From Planctomycetota bacterium (lineage in GTDB: Bacteria; Planctomycetota; PUPC01; JABMSA01), in contig JABMSA010000825.1 in assembly GCA_013202185.1 (NCBI GenBank), positions 1 to 18,377 of the forward strand: 18,377 nt of DNA, read 5' to 3'. The position numbers and the translations under genes were made by a program. Under the pieces are notes generated by a model. That model saw only the letters and a list, made by a program, of their open reading frames with translations, ran no database searches and was not told the origin of the DNA. Below are positions 15,701 through 18,377 of this stretch, one piece after another (position 1 is the stretch's first letter; each line of letters starts with the position of its first letter).

Positions 15701-16263
15701 TGATCAAGGGCCTGGGCCACTTGGCCTGTAATGTTGAGGGCGCGCGCTTCGGACATACGGCCCTCTTTGGCGAGGGCCTGGCCCACTGTTTGGCCTTCCA
15801 CGTATTCCATTGCAAAATAATAATATCCGCCCGACTCGCCGACGTCAAAGCCCGCAACGATGTTGGGATGGTTGAGCATCCCCGCGGCGCGCGCCTCGCG
15901 GAAGAATCGCTTGATGAAATCCTGATTCCTGGCAAGAACCGGGGGGAGTATCTTGATGGCAACGATCTTGTTGATGCCTTCTTTTCTTGCCTTGTACACG
16001 GTGCCCATGCCGCCCGAGCCTATTCTCGCGAGCAACTCATAGCCCTCGATGACGTGGCTTTGGCGCATCCGACGTTGAGCCGAGAGGATCTCGGCCACCT
16101 GCTCGGCCGTCAACAGGCCTTCGCGTACCATGATCTTGCCTAGGGCAAGGCGTGTTTGCCTCGGCTGTGCTTGCTGCGCTTTCAGGCATACCCTGAGCGC
16201 GTCCTCGTCGATCCAACCGTTCGACAAGGCAATATTACCGAAAAGGGTCACATCATCAGGCAT
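12706..16263 (-). CDS. Membrane-anchored PknB-type Ser/Thr kinase with TPR/coiled-coil tail
   Basis: This protein has 1185 residues counted from the ATG at 16263. Residues 1-65 (LFGNIALSNGWIDEDAL, LGKIMVREGLLTAEQV) form a T2SSE_N/MshEN-like helical repeat module. Residues 75-340 are a complete Hanks kinase: glycine loop IGSGGMGTVY (81-90), VAIKIL lysine (104), HRDIKPDN (196-203), DLG instead of DFG (216-218), GTPHYCSPEQ (237-246) and TDIYALGATLYHM. A basic linker and one membrane segment (about 364-386, VGVLGAVVAAAVVIGAVIL) follow. The remaining 800 residues are acidic linker, long charged coiled coils and, at the C-terminus, TPR-like repeats (AMRDRAKHYYKLG, AARILEKAIEAYP, AQLFLAVIYRD, AAAKLLIKADKKDEA). 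The tail should lie outside the membrane and sense or scaffold. GGAG precedes the start, and the promoter below excludes the longer reading from 16347. Confidence 0.93.
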   Translation of the reverse strand: MPDDVTLFGNIALSNGWIDEDALRVCLKAQQAQPRQTRLALGKIMVREGLLTAEQVAEILSAQRRMRQSHVIEGYELLARIGSGGMGTVYKARKEGINKIVAIKILPPVLARNQDFIKRFFREARAAGMLNHPNIVAGFDVGESGGYYYFAMEYVEGQTVGQALAKEGRMSEARALNITGQVAQALDHAATHHLVHRDIKPDNIIVTPSGVAKLADLGLAKAPSADASVTQAGHSIGTPHYCSPEQAKGSADVDIRTDIYALGATLYHMIAGKVPFAASSSAAVLAKHITEELPPIFEMKNEFSEPVARLIKKMMAKNRDGRHATPAALLEDIEHTILEIRKKRSKPLAVARPMTRRARATWHVGVLGAVVAAAVVIGAVILVPSIRSGDNGGNNTEEVITHKPDDVSTDPVEPDPKAERTARAAEALKGADAFAREHNIDFGGIAAMYEEIAKKYAGTPAAKTAATRLEQILAKRDKITQAALDKLKTNAQELAKQDKFGEAIGCWEVFAPKAKELGVHGRVDEEIRTLRQQAEQSLAEKFARATKMVADGRFDEARAVYEKIAQTFGLEKAVEKARSELAKVDQLKQAHRLKLEADARRAGELRAKIDDVSELLATFELDDARKAYEQLKRDCPEQLVPIIEEREKDLALLASLQEEIIKHINAEPNKPRKMALRSGRSMDATSCKADKDGLSIKVRQAETSARWAQLAAQTLNVLAGSAAPEQPISLALLAGYSGMYKAAYKHLALAAEDEATREQAARLKKRFESEEHSYHAYKIQQALARAAELVRKKDTVKATKALVALEKQLAATGLAEEYGTKVAELISQNTETLAEAELEKAIAESKRGNWPGVAKSIQVLKKDFGETKTVKTTGAQKIAQLAKQCDKVYITKEMKQGVQLFIKMEDPRARAIFKRIERKSTATLAKDAKGLLQALDSKDRLPDDEWYSLIRRIKEIPDPWYRIGAFRRFRKRCPGSRYEADARSSIGQIFLHELDRPVLAREFYLSVVNDFRKYRNWSAAGYVRLAYCEAALGNWQKAEEYQDVVLKEYSDQQNCCVQAMRDRAKHYYKLGEKQKAARILEKAIEAYPLGGDSLSSAQLFLAVIYRDDLNEPDKALQAFQEVYFRASKRRTVTNEDLAPKAMIAAAKLLIKADKKDEAKPLLLRVKDKYYGTKYTDQAQAILDQL

Positions 16264-16318
16264 ACGAAGCTCCGTGACACAACGAACAACGCCAAGAACA
16301 ACGGAGGCTATCGATAAA

Positions 16319-16347
16319 ATAATATCACATGCGCAGACAAAAGTCAA
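16319..16347 (-). promoter_or_regulatory. Strong sigma70-like promoter of the Ser/Thr kinase gene
   Basis: On the minus strand TTGACT (16347-16342), a spacer of exactly 17 bases and TATTAT (16324-16319) match the consensus at 5 of 6 in each box, within an AT-rich patch. Transcription from about 16312 gives a leader of about 49 bases to the ATG at 16263. The alternative start at 16347 falls inside the -35 box, so this promoter decides the start codon. Confidence 0.7.
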
Positions 16348-16348
16348 C

Positions 16349-16395
16349 GTTCATGTGCAATGATTTTTCATAAATGTTTTGGTTCTTCATGAACC
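16349..16395 (-). promoter_or_regulatory. Inverted repeats just upstream of the kinase promoter
   Basis: GTTCATG (16349-16355) and CATGAAC (16388-16394) form 7-bp inverted arms about 32 bases apart. The right arm is also part of a compact GGTTC-TTCAT-GAACC hairpin (16381-16395). The left arm begins one base upstream of the -35 box, where an activator or repressor could bind. The hairpin has no T-run, so it is a poor terminator for the upstream gene. Confidence 0.3.
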
Positions 16396-16484
16396 ATGGT
16401 GTAAGCCGTACGGTGGACCGGAAGTGCAGCTTTCGGCATTGATGTCTGGACCCTCCTCCTCGTTGTCATTGTTGTCGTCGAATC

Positions 16485-18377
16485 TTATTCTGACAACTGC
16501 TCGGGTGCGCTCGCCCGGATCTGATAGATGAGGTCCTCGATTTCCGCGGCAACTTGCTCTCGCCAGACGCCCAGCTCATGATCGAGGTCCCTGGTGCGTG
16601 CTTCGCGCACGTCGAGGTAGTCGGGAACCGCGTTGCGTATCTTCGCAAGAAGCGCCGCCGCTGAGGCAAGGTCTACACCGGCGGCCCGTGCGCGGGCCAT
16701 GTGTTTTTCTAGGGTATAAACGTACTTGTAGTCGTCTATGCCTTCGCGTATGCGTTTCTCGCCGATGGTCGGCAGCAGGCCATGCGGGCTGGGATAGGCC
16801 ACGGCGTCATTTCCCGGATCAAAGGGATTGTAGGGTTGCTTTATCCATTGGTATCCCCATTCGCGCCGGCCGCAGGCGCCGACCTTCCACACGTAGAAAC
16901 CCCAGCTCAACCTGTCTTGCCCGGCATTGTAGATGCATAATTTCCGGGCTTTTGCGATCAGCCTGCGCGATTGCCTGGCAGGATGGGTGGCAATGACGCT
17001 GAGTCTTTCGGCCAGGACGCTGTAGTCGACGCCCGATTGCTTGTCGCCCATGACAGGAATGAACGTCCGCGCGCCCGGTATCGATTTCAACAGATCGAGG
17101 TGCTTCAGCGTATCACTGAGATTTCGGTTCCACCAGTTGAGATCGCGTTCACGGGGCTCGTCGACCACATAGAGCAGCATTGGCAGATTGTTTTTCCGGG
17201 CCCATGCTACGGTCCGGCGGCAGACGTCCGCGTAGGCTTTGTTGAACTCCGGAGAGAATTCCTTCAGCCCGATCGCGATGAGTGAATGAGCACAGTCGAT
17301 CACGCGCGTGTCGACGGCATGGCGGCGCCCCAGGCCACGCTTGCGGCACAGCTCGAGGAGGCGATTCCTGTCGGAAAAATCCACCGTGATGCCGCCGCCC
17401 GGTGCGCTGCGGACCTTTGGCCCCCATATGGAGAGCGTGTTGAAGCCGTGCTCGGCCATGTTGCGCATTTCGGCGTCGATAACCTTCTCCCACTTCGCTC
17501 GATTCTTGTAAAAGTGCAAGTAGTGCCATTTGAAGCTCGAGGGCATGCCGTAAAACATCGCAAAACAAACGGGCGAATCCAAAGCCAGCTCGAAGGGCCT
17601 CACGGTGAGCTTCACATCTACGGTCAGCGGCTGCCGGTTCTCGGCCCGAAGCGTGATCGCGCCGCGATAGTCGCCCGGGGCCGCGTCTGCGGGCACGTGA
17701 ACGTCGATCCAGAATTCGCGGGTTACGTTTGGCGCAAGCGTTTGGCCGTGAAGCGGTTCCAGCATCAGCGGCAGCAGTTCGTATACGCCTTGCCTTCCTA
17801 TCGGAAAGAGCTTTGCGAGGCGCACGTCGGCCGCCGAAGCGGGGATGGTGCCGGCATTTCCCGCGAAATCCGCCATCTGCGCCGTTACGTTGCTGTATTC
17901 GACGGAAGACCTGAAGGCGAGTGCGGCCGGCTCGTGCTCGCCCGGCGCTGCGCTGATGGAGCACACAGCCTTGCCGGCCGGCGGGGGCGGTATGAAATCG
18001 GGGGAGATGTTTTTCAGGTAAGAAACGGGCGTGAGAACGGCCGCCCCCGGGCCACCCGCAGCCTTGCCGATGGGCTTGAGCCAGAAGTTGGACTCATAGA
18101 ATTCGCGCCGTCGCATTTGCTGCACCTGCGCGACGAGGTCCTCGCCCCATTCGCTCTTTTCGGCCGGCCAGATCATCATTGCATGGACCGCACATGACTT
18201 GAACGTAACGCGCAGCTCGCCGTCTGTTACGTTGGTGAGAAACTGGTAAAACGGAACGTGATCCTTCACGAACTCCTCCCACACGTCGGTGGCCGGGCCG
18301 TAGTCAATCTCGTAGCCGCGATAGTAGCCCCTGGTGGAATAGAACGTGGCCGCCGACATCCCCTGCTTCTGCTTGAG
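16485..18377 (-). CDS. DUF4091-type glycoside-hydrolase-like protein, 5' end outside the window
   Basis: At least 624 residues are visible. The frame remains open through the right edge (codons for LKQKQG precede the first in-window Met at 18359), so the N-terminus and any signal peptide lie outside. Residues 1-70 look like the end of a carbohydrate-binding, malectin-like domain (VTDGELRVTFKS, VHAMMIWPAEK). A beta-sandwich follows (CSISAAPGEHEPAALAFRSS at 133-152; EFWIDVHVPADAAPGDYRG at 215-233). A TIM-barrel-like region comes next, with MAEHGFNTLSIWG (301-313) and LLYVVDEPRERD (396-407), where Asp400 and Glu401 are candidate catalytic or binding acids. The C-terminus contains REGIDDYKYVYTLEK (538-552), the hallmark of DUF4091 proteins. 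It is presumably an exported polysaccharide-acting enzyme; no activity is established for most relatives. Confidence 0.85.
   Translation of the reverse strand, partial: LKQKQGMSAATFYSTRGYYRGYEIDYGPATDVWEEFVKDHVPFYQFLTNVTDGELRVTFKSCAVHAMMIWPAEKSEWGEDLVAQVQQMRRREFYESNFWLKPIGKAAGGPGAAVLTPVSYLKNISPDFIPPPPAGKAVCSISAAPGEHEPAALAFRSSVEYSNVTAQMADFAGNAGTIPASAADVRLAKLFPIGRQGVYELLPLMLEPLHGQTLAPNVTREFWIDVHVPADAAPGDYRGAITLRAENRQPLTVDVKLTVRPFELALDSPVCFAMFYGMPSSFKWHYLHFYKNRAKWEKVIDAEMRNMAEHGFNTLSIWGPKVRSAPGGGITVDFSDRNRLLELCRKRGLGRRHAVDTRVIDCAHSLIAIGLKEFSPEFNKAYADVCRRTVAWARKNNLPMLLYVVDEPRERDLNWWNRNLSDTLKHLDLLKSIPGARTFIPVMGDKQSGVDYSVLAERLSVIATHPARQSRRLIAKARKLCIYNAGQDRLSWGFYVWKVGACGRREWGYQWIKQPYNPFDPGNDAVAYPSPHGLLPTIGEKRIREGIDDYKYVYTLEKHMARARAAGVDLASAAALLAKIRNAVPDYLDVREARTRDLDHELGVWREQVAAEIEDLIYQIRASAPEQLSE

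Noticed and set aside
14491..16143. Long plus-strand open frames (253 and 294 codons) opposite the Ser/Thr kinase
   Set aside because: They mirror the kinase codons, have no motifs or ribosome binding sites, and overlap a fully intact gene.
16264..16347. N-terminal extension of the kinase from an ATG at 16347 with a hydrophobic stretch
   Set aside because: The extension overlaps a near-perfect promoter, and the ATG at 16263 has its own GGAG site. The hydrophobic residues are translated regulatory DNA.
16387..16484. Acidic reading (DDNNDNEEEGPD) just after the DUF4091 stop, and an overlapping 33-codon ORF
   Set aside because: It reads somewhat like protein but lacks a ribosome binding site and any recognised family. 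The DUF4091 C-terminus looks complete without it.
1..18377. CRISPR array, tRNA/rRNA gene, toxin-antitoxin or known defence system
   Set aside because: No regularly spaced repeats, no cloverleaf or rRNA sequence that I could recognise, and no defence-family motifs appear. The content is surface glycan, signalling and nucleotide metabolism genes.

Overview
The window looks like bacterial chromosome, by eye moderately GC-rich, with essentially every gene on the minus strand. No ribosomal or other taxonomic marker is present. A long membrane-anchored Ser/Thr kinase with a repeat-rich tail, a DUF4091-type glycoside-hydrolase-like protein and an asparagine-synthase/O-antigen-ligase polysaccharide locus together are most often met in Planctomycetes, Lentisphaerae, Hydrogenedentes and neighbouring candidate phyla. 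That placement is inference from gene content only.

Layout, read in the direction of transcription (high to low coordinates). (1) 18377-16485: a DUF4091-type protein cut by the right edge. (2) 16263-12706: a PknB-type Ser/Thr kinase with an N-terminal T2SSE_N-like helical module, one membrane segment and a TPR/coiled-coil tail, preceded by a very good sigma70-like promoter (TTGACT-17-TATTAT) that settles its start codon. (3) 12499-10968: an APS-kinase-like gene (cysC family) overlapping a PHP phosphoesterase by a TTGA stop/start junction. (4) 10873 to about 338: a surface-polysaccharide locus holding five class I methyltransferase genes, an O-antigen ligase/polymerase, an asparagine synthase-type amidotransferase, a GT4 glycosyltransferase and a B12-type radical SAM gene. 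(5) At the left edge, a remnant resembling IS3-type OrfA and an unidentified frame running off the window.

A reasonable working model is that region 4 builds and polymerises a decorated (methylated, amidated) glycan. The CysC/PHP pair would make PAPS and clear PAP for sulfation, if the divergent kinase is active. No sulfotransferase is visible in the window.

The most striking observation is damage. The radical SAM gene and one methyltransferase have lost internal segments, and in both the authentic C-terminus continues in another frame. A second methyltransferase has a one-base-class frameshift. Two intergenic gaps hold what look like the tail of a GT4 gene and the beginning of an unknown gene. 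The CysC-like protein has a scrambled nucleotide-binding segment. Meanwhile the 1185-codon kinase, 627-codon asnB and 462-codon ligase are clean. The locus is therefore either genuinely decaying by deletion or locally misassembled. I did not find a convincing entirely new defence or mobile system.
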